Part shown: one piece after another, positions 9,001 through 15,154 of the stretch
How positions within the stretch are numbered: position 1 is the stretch's first letter
Layout: each line of letters opens with the position of its first letter
Source: Paramagnetospirillum magnetotacticum MS-1
GTDB taxonomy: Bacteria > Pseudomonadota > Alphaproteobacteria > Rhodospirillales > Magnetospirillaceae
DNA length: 64,000 bases
Assembly (NCBI RefSeq): GCF_000829825.1
Contig: NZ_JXSL01000022.1
Coordinates: 1-64,000 of the forward strand
Direction: 5' to 3'
Position numbers and translations under genes: made by a program
Notes under the pieces: generated by a model
The model's input: only the letters and a program-made list of their open reading frames with translations
Told to the model about the DNA's origin: nothing
The model's database searches: none

Positions 9001-9684
9001 CAGCTTGATATCGGCCAGGAGCTTCGCGACGGGCAAGGTGACGCGGATCGTATCACCGGAAGCGTCAGCGATATTCTCGATCTCGTAATTCAGTGTGGCA
9101 GACCCATGAAGCGGCAATTTGGCGAGAGGCAACCGATAGGTCAGGCTTCCCTCTGGAGCATCTGTCCGATCATAGGCCAGCATCTCCGATGCCAGCACAT
9201 AGGCCCCTTGCGCATTCGCGATTACCGTGGCGGTTGACTTCCCCGCAACGAGGGCAGCGGTCAGCCACTCCCGTTCCTGACCAGACAGATCATTGCCGCC
9301 ATTTGTGGCGATGGTCCGCCCCGCGTAATCGGTAAATACAATATCAACAGGAATTCCTTGGATTTGCCGCATTCCGCGCAGGAACGGGATGAGATAGGTT
9401 TCCTTTCCAGCGCTATCGACCAGGGCATTGGCGATCAAAGAGTTTTCGGACAACGAGGCGATGCTACTGGTGATGAAGGTGATAATGCCGCCAATTCGTT
9501 GAGCCTCGTCGGAGGCATCCCTTTCCATGTTGAGCCGTGTCTGCGTCTCGACCTGACGGAGCAACAGTGTCCAGGCCGTTCCTCCGACTACTAAGATCAC
9601 CAAGCCAGACAATAGGGCGGCCACCAGCGAGATCCGCAGGGATAGACTGCTGCTGAACCACAATCGGAGCTTAGCCAAAAACAT
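6007..9684 (-). CDS. Membrane hybrid-sensor histidine kinase with five PAS domains
   Basis: A 1225-residue inner-membrane sensor kinase. It has a transmembrane helix at about 18-40, a periplasmic region of about 200 residues, a second helix at about 245-265, and a HAMP segment. Five PAS domains follow at about 345-460, 465-590, 595-725, 730-860 and 865-985. The HisKA helix contains the expected phospho-acceptor H1011 (YVASHDLRAP), and the ATPase carries NLIGNAIKY, DNGIGI and GTGIGLAI. PAS2 and PAS5 resemble each other closely (both have an EQSP...TGY...IGQN pattern) and look like NifL/Aer-type PAS folds that can bind FAD or heme. The gene starts 9 bases after the binding-protein stop, behind a GGGGAA site, and overlaps the phytochrome gene. 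No receiver domain or partner response regulator is encoded here. Confidence 0.93.
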   Translation of the reverse strand: MFLAKLRLWFSSSLSLRISLVAALLSGLVILVVGGTAWTLLLRQVETQTRLNMERDASDEAQRIGGIITFITSSIASLSENSLIANALVDSAGKETYLIPFLRGMRQIQGIPVDIVFTDYAGRTIATNGGNDLSGQEREWLTAALVAGKSTATVIANAQGAYVLASEMLAYDRTDAPEGSLTYRLPLAKLPLHGSATLNYEIENIADASGDTIRVTLPVAKLLADIKLHIDWREPPNAAGHGSSQVFLLLALAAMGAFLLVLRLSRIAGVRLTTSLQSLNTITSEVISSGLSDHRVVVSGTDEIAHLSMSFNVMMDRIQEAQEGLEAKVFERTAELKQALVRMEESESRYHALFTASKVAMLLVDPADGTIVDANPTAADFYGWDMDRLRTMNIRQINTLSPDLIAHEMENAKREQRSHFNFQHLLASGEIRDVEVHTGPLEVGGRTLLYSLIHDVTERRRITEERNRLFLAIEQSPASVIIADRNGLIEYVNPAFTRTTGYSAEEAIGQNPRFLKSGATTDEEYKAMWDQITAGHPWSGLFHNVRKNGEMYWERAHISPLVNAEGWISHYLAVKEDITTSMEAEESIRRLNRQLQDILAACSEVAIIATDPDGVITLFNRGAENMLGYEAQSLVHKETPARFHLAAEVEARGRELADELGIPISGFRVFVEKAGREGHDRREWTYVRSDGRHLTVSLITTPVYAEDNRIVGYLGVAQDISTQKQAAAKLEQSEERFRSLVEGTTDWVWESDENHGFSWFSDSFDAIIGIASDSLLGKRRWDIVSDTHEVESPKWEAHIADLTAHRPFRDFHYWIKTGDETAKWISISGSPQFDYDGHFKGYRGSGSDVTAKANAAMQLRMMSKVVEQSPVSVVITDTEGTIEFVNEQFCTVTGYRPEEVIGQNNRLLSSGQTPLETYVRLWSAIASGQIWTGELLNRKKDGTQHWELISISPIYDDDGNIARYVAVKEDITYRRKAEQRIAEANRMLETQSQQLKATNAELEQFAYVASHDLRAPLRMVTSYLTLVERKLGAELTGDIKEFIDYAVGGAKRMDRLINDLLQFSRTGKGKGSVTVHLREAVGEALANLEVNIRDSKAEVSTTEGLPSVMGDPGELVRLFQNLIGNAIKYIPSERTPQIEIGWREEAGDYLLWVKDNGIGIAPEDRERAFMVFQRLVAQDEYDGTGIGLAICKRIVEHHGGKIWIESEVGLGSTFFMTFPPHQGEG

Positions 9685-9693
9685 GAAATTCCC

Positions 9694-10869
9694 CTATGGC
9701 ACCGGCACTAGAACGCCGTCGGTTCGGTACCGTGCCATCAAAAGATCGGCAGCCCCCAACGCTTCGTGACGATCTGCCGTGAAAGGCTGATCGAATTTCC
9801 TCACCAACCCATGATAATTCGTCACCCTCTCAAGAGTATCCCGGACGCTGGCACGATCTGTAGTCCCTGCCATGTTGATGGCACGGGCAATAATGTGGGT
9901 CAGGTCATAGGCGTGGGCGAATCCCACTGGCGAGACGATGTCTTCGACCTTGCTGATGCCGAACAGCTTGTTGGTGGTCTTCAACACCGAATCGACCTTA
10001 GTCTTGTCGGCCTTGAAGAACGAGAAGGTCTGGATCACGGTGAAGTCCACCGCCTGCATCGCGTCTCCCGCCACCTCAACAAGCTGGCCTCCGGTTACCC
10101 CCCAATGGGAAATGATGGGAATGCGACGTTCCTTGGGCAGGGCCGCCATCTCCTTGATCAAGACGGAGGCCTGATCGTCATTGGCGATCATGATGATGGC
10201 GTCAGCCCCGGCGTTCAGAAGGTGCTCGTACTTGTCGATTACGCTCTTATCTTTCCAATTGAACCATGTTGTGGCCGCGATGGGAGGTGCCCCACCGCTG
10301 GCGATATAGCGTTCCGCCGCCGCCAAGCCGGAACGGCCCCAAGCGGTATTGACCAACAGCAGGCCAACCTTGCGTGCTCCGATCTTGCGGGTGTGATCAA
10401 ACATGAACGGCATCGCCAAGCTGTCCCGCAGGGAAAGGCGGAAGCTGTAATTGGGCACCATGCCGTTATCGATAATGGGGTCAGCTGAGGACCACGGAGC
10501 CAGGAACAGGGTCTTGGTATCTCTGAGAATAGGGAGTTCCTCGATCACCACCGGGCTAAAGCGTCCGCCAAAGACGGCGACCAAGCCGGGCATCTCGGCG
10601 AAAGATTTGATATTGTCGATGCCTCGGGCGGGCATGGACCGATTGTCCTTGGCCACCAGTTGCAGCGGCCGACCACCCAAAACCCCACCAGCAGCATTGA
10701 TCTCATCGATGGCGGTAAGGATACCTTTTTCTATGGCTTGACCGCTGGTGCTGTAAGCCAGCCCCATTTCGGCGTCGAGTCCAAGAAGCACGGGGGATTT
10801 CGGTTCAGCACCCGAAACAGAAGATGCCAGCATAGCCAATGCGATAGCCATTACGCTGAGTGTTTTCAT
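9694..10869 (-). CDS. Periplasmic ligand-binding protein, LivK/ABC type
   Basis: A 391-residue protein beginning at the ATG at 10869, which follows GAGGAGGGG. A longer frame to 10965 lacks a ribosome site. Residues 1-20 (MKTLSVMAIALAMLASSVSG) are a signal peptide with probable cleavage after SGA. The mature part has the two-lobed type I periplasmic-binding fold of branched-chain amino acid/amide receptors (Peripla_BP_6): AYSTSGQAIEKGILTAIDE, VAVFGGRFSPVV and the WGVTGGQLVE hinge region. No ABC permease or ATPase accompanies it. Instead it is first in a unit with the five-PAS kinase and the phytochrome kinase, so it may deliver a ligand signal to the kinase's periplasmic region rather than serve uptake. 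The ligand is unknown. Confidence 0.85.
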   Translation of the reverse strand: MKTLSVMAIALAMLASSVSGAEPKSPVLLGLDAEMGLAYSTSGQAIEKGILTAIDEINAAGGVLGGRPLQLVAKDNRSMPARGIDNIKSFAEMPGLVAVFGGRFSPVVIEELPILRDTKTLFLAPWSSADPIIDNGMVPNYSFRLSLRDSLAMPFMFDHTRKIGARKVGLLLVNTAWGRSGLAAAERYIASGGAPPIAATTWFNWKDKSVIDKYEHLLNAGADAIIMIANDDQASVLIKEMAALPKERRIPIISHWGVTGGQLVEVAGDAMQAVDFTVIQTFSFFKADKTKVDSVLKTTNKLFGISKVEDIVSPVGFAHAYDLTHIIARAINMAGTTDRASVRDTLERVTNYHGLVRKFDQPFTADRHEALGAADLLMARYRTDGVLVPVP

Positions 10870-11254
10870 TATCCCCCTCCTCGGACATCGCAATGCCGTC
10901 GTGCTTGGACAGGAACTAGTCCAAAAACCTTTTGAATTGGTCAGTCCAATCAAACTTTCGCGCACTCCCTATACGCCTTTTGTATAAACAAATGTTTTTG
11001 TCTAAAGTTAACGGGCCGTAAATAGCTATGATTTTTTGGCAGCGCACAAATTCAAGAACGGGTTCCGCGTCAGGGAGTGATCGGTCAGGTGTGTGGCCGG
11101 ATTTGGCACAACGGGGCCATAGCGGACTTTCCCGCCGAATGGCGGCAATGCGGCATGTCATTCAACTGGACGATGTCCGCCTTGCGCCCCGGATGCGCCC
11201 CTCATTGGTCCCGGCGGCGGGGCGCAGTTGCCTCCGGAAGGGACAAAAAGCAAG
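10870..11254. other. Upstream region of the sensory operon
   Basis: About 385 bases without a gene, between the binding-protein start and the terminator hairpin near the island. The part nearest the operon (10915-11040) is much more AT-rich than the rest of the window and should hold its promoter. I could not pick out an unambiguous -35/-10 pair. No coding frame here is convincing. Confidence 0.4.
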
Positions 11255-11282
11255 AAGGCTCGGACCATGTGGTCCGAGCCTT
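11255..11282 (-). terminator. Intrinsic terminator, 13-bp perfect stem
   Basis: AAGGCTCGGACCA pairs perfectly with TGGTCCGAGCCTT across a 2-base centre. Read leftward, the stem is followed by a T-rich tract (CTTGCTTTTTG). It lies just beyond the left copy of the tRNA-Ala 3' end, so it was probably the original tRNA-Ala terminator before the island inserted. Confidence 0.7.
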
Positions 11283-11290
11283 CCTTGATT

Positions 11291-11335
11291 TGGTGGAGCC
11301 GAGCGGGATCGAACCGCTGACCTCCTCATTGCGAA
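11291..11335 (-). repeat. Left attachment repeat: partial copy of tRNA-Ala 3' half
   Basis: These 45 bases are identical to 12867-12911, the part of tRNA-Ala(CGC) from the anticodon loop to the CCA end. After that the sequence diverges completely (TCAGAAGACAG here against CGAGGCGCTC in the gene). This is the expected attachment-site scar left by a tyrosine-recombinase element that inserted at the tRNA gene. Confidence 0.88.
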
Positions 11336-11500
11336 TCAGAAGACAGGGACATTCTTCCTCTGAGACCACTTCTAGGAAACCTTAAGGTTTAAGCCATGGA
11401 AGGCGCTAAAATGCTGGCCTTCTAAGCTGACCACTTGTTTCTATTGTCCCGTACATGCTAGAGAATTGAGCTATTCCTAGGCATCCAGATACGTCTGAGC

Positions 11501-11522
11501 TTGTCCCAGGATTGTCCCAGGA
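11501..11522. repeat. Tandem TTGTCCCAG repeats, left end of island
   Basis: TTGTCCCAGGATTGTCCCAG is a direct repeat of an 11-base unit. The same unit recurs at 12738-12760 and 12797-12820 near the other end, and a single related copy (ATTGTCCCG) lies at 11443. Position and tandem form fit arm-type integrase binding sites. Confidence 0.5.
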
Positions 11523-11544
11523 CTGTGACAGAGGGATGGCACAC

Positions 11545-11778
11545 ATGGCTAAGCTCAACAAGGTGAACCTAACCCAGCGCATGGTGGACACCCTCAAAAT
11601 CCCAGAGGAAGGCGAGAGCCTGATCATGGATGAAAAGGTGCCAGGACTGGGTGTCAGGATCAGGGACACAGGCAAGGCTAGCCTACTACCTCAACAAGAA
11701 GCAGTCGCTGTTCATCATTGCGCGGTCTGAGACGCCTAGTTCCCCTGAATCCGATTCAAGGCTAAGAAGTTCTTAGGT
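11545..11778 (+). pseudogene. Phage integrase N-terminal fragment, frameshifted
   Basis: The start MAKLNKVNLTQRMVDTLK, followed by LIMDEKVPGLGVRIRDTGK, is typical of the N-terminal arm-binding domain of P4-type tyrosine recombinases (DUF4102 class). Near 11677 the frame breaks. In the next frame the expected continuation AYYLNKKQSLFIIARSE can be read, ending at a stop near 11778. The core-binding and catalytic domains (with R-H-R-Y) are absent. An intact integrase has about 400 residues, so only about one fifth remains. Confidence 0.75.
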
Positions 11779-11796
11779 TCCGTGATCACCCCGCGC

Positions 11797-12092
11797 CTTG
11801 GCGCATAGACAGCCGCGCTGTGGCTGAGGTGTTTGGTAAGCAGCATGGGCATGTGCTGCGTGACATCGCTGAAATCAGTAAAAATTTACAGGCTCCAAAT
11901 TTGGAGGCTGAGTGGTTTCGTGAGTCAACCTACGTTGGAGACAACGGTAAGACCCTCCCCTGCACCAACCTGACCCGTGATGGCTTCATGCTGTTGGTCA
12001 TGGGGTACACGGGGAAGGATGCTACCCGCTCCTTCAATACCCAGCGGAACGCAGTGGAGCGTACAGACCATCCGAGTGGTCACCATCGATGA
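11797..12092 (+). pseudogene. Rha-family phage regulator fragment
   Basis: The reading frame gives RIDSRAVAEVFGKQHGHVL and then LTRDGFMLLVMGYTGKDA, the two hallmarks of the phage Rha (antirepressor-like) family. The start is missing: the nearest in-frame start is the GTG at 11820, inside the domain. After GKDATRSFNTQRNA the frame loses the family and runs to a stop at 12092. It is probably a remnant whose C-terminal part was replaced by the adjacent BRO-N sequence. Confidence 0.6.
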
Positions 12093-12422
12093 CCAGCCGT
12101 GGTTCGTGGCGATGGATGTGTGCCCTGTTTTGGGTCTGGCACAGCACAAGGGTAGTTACGCGCACCATCTCCAGCGCCTGGATGTGACTGAGCGGAAAAG
12201 CACCCCCAGGTCAGAATTAGGGTACTCCCCTGGCGCAGGTATTTCGATTATTTCCGAAAGTGGCCTAAGGATGGGTTCAGCTATCTCCAGAACGCAGCTA
12301 CCCATAATGCCGACATCGATAAGATGGTTCGCATCCTGAGCTATCGGACGGCTACCGGCGACGCCACCATGAAGGACTGGAAGAAGCTCCTTACCACCGT
12401 CCAGGGAGCTAACCGGCGATGA
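12060..12422 (+). pseudogene. BRO-N domain remnant joined to unknown C-terminal fragment
   Basis: In one frame, TIRVVTIDDQPWFVAMDVC and later ISIISESGL are the core of a BRO-N (phage antirepressor) domain. Immediately after ESGL that frame degenerates. A neighbouring frame instead reads KDGFSYLQNAATHNADIDKM and ends KLLTTVQGANRR at a stop that overlaps the next ATG as ATGA. So two pieces of coding sequence in different frames lie end to end, from a deletion or a frameshift. No intact start is visible. Confidence 0.55.
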
Positions 12423-12607
12423 TTAAGTATCTCGTGGCTAGCTTCGATTCTGAGGACAACACAGGCCGGTTAATCACCGTGCATGGCCTTAGCGTCGATA
12501 CCAAAGAGTATGGGCCTGTGGCTCGTATGTATGGCGACAGCGTCGATCTGATCCAGCTTGCTAGGAAGCATGGCCTTCCGGCGGCCCCCAAGGTCGGAGG
12601 CAAGTGA
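12419..12607 (+). CDS. Small island protein, 62 residues, unknown
   Basis: The ATG overlaps the stop of the preceding fragment (ATGA), and a GGGAG lies about 12 bases upstream. The product, beginning MIKYLVASFDSEDNTGRLIT, is acidic/basic balanced, has no signal peptide or membrane helix, and matches no family I recognise. The coupled start suggests it was a real phage gene. Whether it is still expressed is unknown. Confidence 0.45.
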   Translation: MIKYLVASFDSEDNTGRLITVHGLSVDTKEYGPVARMYGDSVDLIQLARKHGLPAAPKVGGK

Positions 12608-12608
12608 T

Positions 12609-12710
12609 ATGGCTGAGATCTTGAAGCCCCCTTTCATCCCCGTTGAGGTATCCCGTGGGATTATCATTATGAAGCCTAACTACACTGGTCTACTCCAGAC
12701 GTTCAGCTAA
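12609..12710 (+). CDS. Very small island ORF, 33 residues
   Basis: An ATG follows GGAGG at a good distance, two bases after the upstream stop. The predicted peptide starts MAEILKPPFIPVEVSRG and ends LLQTFS. The ribosome site and tight spacing after the 62-residue gene are the only support. No family is recognisable. Confidence 0.35.
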   Translation: MAEILKPPFIPVEVSRGIIIMKPNYTGLLQTFS

Positions 12711-12737
12711 CCCTCATTGAGATGGACTAGAGCCTAG

Positions 12738-12820
12738 CTGTCCCGGGATTGTCCCAGCGGGTTATGGAGGGACTGAACATCCGTTCCATATCTGCTGGGA
12801 TTGTCCCAGGATTGTCCCAG
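12738..12820. repeat. TTGTCCCAG repeats, right end of island
   Basis: Two tandem clusters occur here. One at 12738-12760 has a variant first unit (CTGTCCCGGGATTGTCCCAG). The other, at 12797-12820, contains exactly the same 20-base double unit as the left end. They lie 47-130 bases from the right attachment site. Confidence 0.5.
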
Positions 12821-12828
12821 ACAAGAAA

Positions 12829-12858
12829 AAGGACCTAGCCATTTCTAGCTAAGTCCTT
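12829..12858 (-). terminator. Terminator of tRNA-Ala, island-borne
   Basis: AAGGACCTAGC pairs with GCTAAGTCCTT (one mismatch). Read leftward, five T residues follow directly. It lies 8 bases past the CCA end of tRNA-Ala, inside the island, so the element appears to have replaced the tRNA's own terminator. Confidence 0.7.
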
Positions 12859-12866
12859 GATCTAAC

Positions 12867-12942
12867 TGGTGGAGCCGAGCGGGATCGAACCGCTGACCTC
12901 CTCATTGCGAACGAGGCGCTCTCCCAACTGAGCTACGGCCCC
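12867..12942 (-). tRNA. tRNA-Ala(CGC)
   Basis: A complete cloverleaf of 76 bases with an encoded CCA. The acceptor stem GGGGCCG/CGGCTCC contains the G3-U70 pair that identifies alanine tRNAs. The anticodon arm CCTCG-TTCGCAA-TGAGG gives anticodon CGC (codon GCG), and the T arm is AGCGG-TTCGATC-CCGCT. Its 3' half is the attachment site of the adjacent mini-island. Confidence 0.96.
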
Positions 12943-12990
12943 GAAAAGGGAAGCGCGATAATGTTCAAACCGCTGCGGCCTGTCAAGCCG

Positions 12991-14001
12991 CTACCATCGC
13001 ATCTGGCCGCCCAGGGGCTTTGATTTCTGCATGCCGCGCTTGGTCACCAGGACCCAGTCGTTGAACTGCATGTAGCGGGGCGCCAGGAACTGGTAGATAT
13101 CCCTGATCTTGTTGGTGTTGTCGTCCGAGCGGACGATGAACACCGTCTTCCAGATCTGGATGAAGTCCTCCCAGGGCAGCAGGCGGCAATGCAGCGCGTC
13201 GCGCACCTGGCGGATATAGCCGATCTGGTTGTCGATGTTCTTCAGCATGGCCAGGATTTCGCCGGTCTGGGCGTCCACCTGATCGAAATAGTCCTGAAAG
13301 ACCTTCAGCGCCCGCTGCGACAGGCGTCCCACCTGATCGGTGGTTTCGATCATGGAGCGGTCGGCGCCGTAGATGCGGCGCAGGGCCTGAAGCTTCTCGT
13401 CGATCTTCTGCACTTCGGAGAAGGTGTCGCGCAACGCCTCGATATAGGCCAGTTCCTTGGCCAGGGTCTCGATATAGCGCACCACCTCGTCACGGTTGTT
13501 ACGGCCCAGGCCCAGTTCTTCCGCCGCCTCGGTGAAGGCCAGCTGGACGTTCTTCTTGACCTGGGGGTCCTCAGCCACCTGGGCCAGTTCCGAGACGTTG
13601 CTGATGACGTGTTCGTTGCCGGTCAGCCAGGTGACCAACTGCATGGTCAGGCGCTGATAGGCGATGCGCCGGTGGCGGTCCTGGGGCTCCCACGAGGCTT
13701 CGCGGGTGGTGACTTCCTTGGGCAGCTTGTCGCCGGGACGCAGGCCGCGCACGAATTGCAGGGCCTCGGCCACCTTGTCCAGCATCTTGAAATCATGCTG
13801 GTCGTCCTTCATGCCGAATTCCCGCTTGATACCGTCAAAGGCGAGGACCGCCTCATTGGTGGCAAGCTTGAGAACCGCCACGGGCTCTCCGGTATCGGTC
13901 AGACGGAAATAGAGATCCTCGAAGGACGTGAAGAATTTGTGCTCGAAGGAGACTTCTCCTTCGATCGCCGCCGAATCCTTGCCCTTATCGTCATCAGCCA
14001 T
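12991..14001 (-). CDS. Conserved hypothetical helical protein, 336 residues
   Basis: A soluble protein starting [20 protein letters not shown], with no signal peptide or membrane segment. The middle (about residues 130-260) is long and helical, with heptad-like stretches ([40 protein letters not shown]). The C-terminus has a [12 protein letters not shown] segment and ends basic. I do not recognise a family. Good codon use over the full length supports a real gene. It stands alone between tRNA-Ala and ubiV, about 250 bases downstream of the ubiV stop, with the palindrome at 14063-14099 in its upstream region. Confidence 0.75.
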   Translation of the reverse strand: MADDDKGKDSAAIEGEVSFEHKFFTSFEDLYFRLTDTGEPVAVLKLATNEAVLAFDGIKREFGMKDDQHDFKMLDKVAEALQFVRGLRPGDKLPKEVTTREASWEPQDRHRRIAYQRLTMQLVTWLTGNEHVISNVSELAQVAEDPQVKKNVQLAFTEAAEELGLGRNNRDEVVRYIETLAKELAYIEALRDTFSEVQKIDEKLQALRRIYGADRSMIETTDQVGRLSQRALKVFQDYFDQVDAQTGEILAMLKNIDNQIGYIRQVRDALHCRLLPWEDFIQIWKTVFIVRSDDNTNKIRDIYQFLAPRYMQFNDWVLVTKRGMQKSKPLGGQMRW

Positions 14002-14062
14002 CTATGTCGCTCACCCCTGGCAGCGCTCCCCCCGGCCACGCCACCGCCCCGAAATGCCTATT

Positions 14063-14099
14063 CTAAAGCGTGATGCCTTAAATGTGCATCACGCTTTAG
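14063..14099. promoter_or_regulatory. Perfect 14-bp inverted repeat upstream of hypothetical gene
   Basis: CTAAAGCGTGATGC and GCATCACGCTTTAG flank a 9-base loop. It lies 62 bases upstream of the ATG at 14001 and 150 bases past ubiV. It may be an operator, a terminator of ubiTUV, or a dispersed palindromic repeat. No T-run follows on the ubiV strand. Confidence 0.4.
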
Positions 14100-14112
14100 C
14101 TTCATTTGCTTT

Positions 14113-14166
14113 GCCCTCGCCGGGCGGGCGCCTCCGCGCCCTTGGCCGCTCGCTCAATGCTCGCAT
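14113..14166. repeat. Dispersed repeat family A, copy 1
   Basis: About 54 bases beginning GCCCTCGCCGGGCGGGCGCC recur nearly unchanged at 51522-51575, including CCCTTGGCCGC and CTCAATG. Both copies are intergenic. Confidence 0.7.
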
Positions 14167-14248
14167 CAGAGCCGCGCCTCATATTTGAGGCTCGGCACTC
14201 TAAAGCCGAACCAGTATGCCGGGCCTTCCCGCCTTGAACAAGAGTTGG

Positions 14249-15154
14249 TCAACCTTGCGCGTCAATGAAGAGGTGGCCCGAGCGGCCGTGGATGTAGCCG
14301 TTGGCGAATTCCGCCCCAGGGCACAGATCGGACAAAAGGTCCTCGGCCTCTTCCTCACCAGTCTTGCCCGCCAGGACGGAGCGGAACAGGGCGGCCACCG
14401 CCACCATGTCGCAGGTCTGTGGCCACAGGCGGAAACGCTGGATTTGGCGCGCCGCCAATCCCCTCACATCCCCCAGCAGGTCCATGGTGTGATAGGACAT
14501 GGTCTGGGTGCCGTTGACCGCCAGGAAGGGCACTTCGTCCAGGGTCTCCACCGCCATGCCGTCGGGATCGTCGGCGCAGACGTATTGGCAGCCGTCCTTG
14601 GACAGGTTGCGGGCCCTGGCGGCATAGCAGCGGGCCGAGATGGCCAGCGGCAGCCGTCCAAAGGCCTGTACCTCCACCTCCATGGCGGTGGAGGCGGCCA
14701 GACAGGCCACGGCATCGGCGGACAATTCGGCGGGCAGGCAGACGCGCACCGCCCCCATGGCGGCCAGCGAGGCCAGGGTGCCCTCGTTATAAATGTTGAG
14801 CAGCGGCCCGGCGACGAAGGGCCGCCCATTCATCTGCGCCGCCACCGAAATGTCGTTGGCCTCCACCAGGATGCCGTCCGTTTGCGCCAGTTCGCGGGCC
14901 TGGGCGATCTCGCGGTCGCTCATGATCAGGGCGAGCGACGACAACACCACTTCCTTGCCCGCACCGGCCAGACGCTCGACCACCTCGGGAATGAAGGGCT
15001 CGAAGAACGGCGTGCGCTTGGAGCACACCACCTCGCCCACATGGACGCTATCCACATCGGCCTCGTCGGCCACGCGGAAGTAGAAGTCGCGCAACGCTTC
15101 AGGCTTCCAGTTGAACAGAACCGGGCCGAGAGTAAGCTTCGGAATTGAGGTCAT
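14249..15154 (-). CDS. ubiV: UbiV, O2-independent ubiquinone hydroxylation subunit
   Basis: A U32-family iron-sulfur protein of about 300 residues. With UbiU it forms the complex that hydroxylates ubiquinone precursors without oxygen, using prephenate as the hydroxyl donor (known for the E. coli homologues). The four cluster cysteines are visible: one in VHVGEVVCSKR, then ARCYAARARNLSKDGC and the QYVC just after it. The start is the ATG at 15154, which overlaps the ubiU stop as ATGA. An upstream in-frame ATG at 15160 is less likely. It is the last gene of a ubiT-ubiU-ubiV unit. Confidence 0.92.
   Translation of the reverse strand: MTSIPKLTLGPVLFNWKPEALRDFYFRVADEADVDSVHVGEVVCSKRTPFFEPFIPEVVERLAGAGKEVVLSSLALIMSDREIAQARELAQTDGILVEANDISVAAQMNGRPFVAGPLLNIYNEGTLASLAAMGAVRVCLPAELSADAVACLAASTAMEVEVQAFGRLPLAISARCYAARARNLSKDGCQYVCADDPDGMAVETLDEVPFLAVNGTQTMSYHTMDLLGDVRGLAARQIQRFRLWPQTCDMVAVAALFRSVLAGKTGEEEAEDLLSDLCPGAEFANGYIHGRSGHLFIDAQG

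Larger units (their letters stand above)
11336..12911. mobile_element. Decayed phage-like mini-island at tRNA-Ala
   Basis: The 1.6 kb lies between 45-bp direct repeats of the tRNA-Ala 3' half, on the 3' side of the intact tRNA, as expected for integration into a tRNA. It carries a broken integrase N-terminus, a broken Rha-type antirepressor, a broken BRO-N domain, two short coupled reading frames and its own terminator next to the tRNA. Its GC content is visibly lower than the neighbourhood. Most genes are truncated or frameshifted, so it is probably no longer mobile by itself. Confidence 0.85.

Noticed and set aside
11545-12710. Active prophage or intact genomic island
   Set aside because: Integrase, Rha and BRO-N are all truncated or frameshifted and no structural genes exist.
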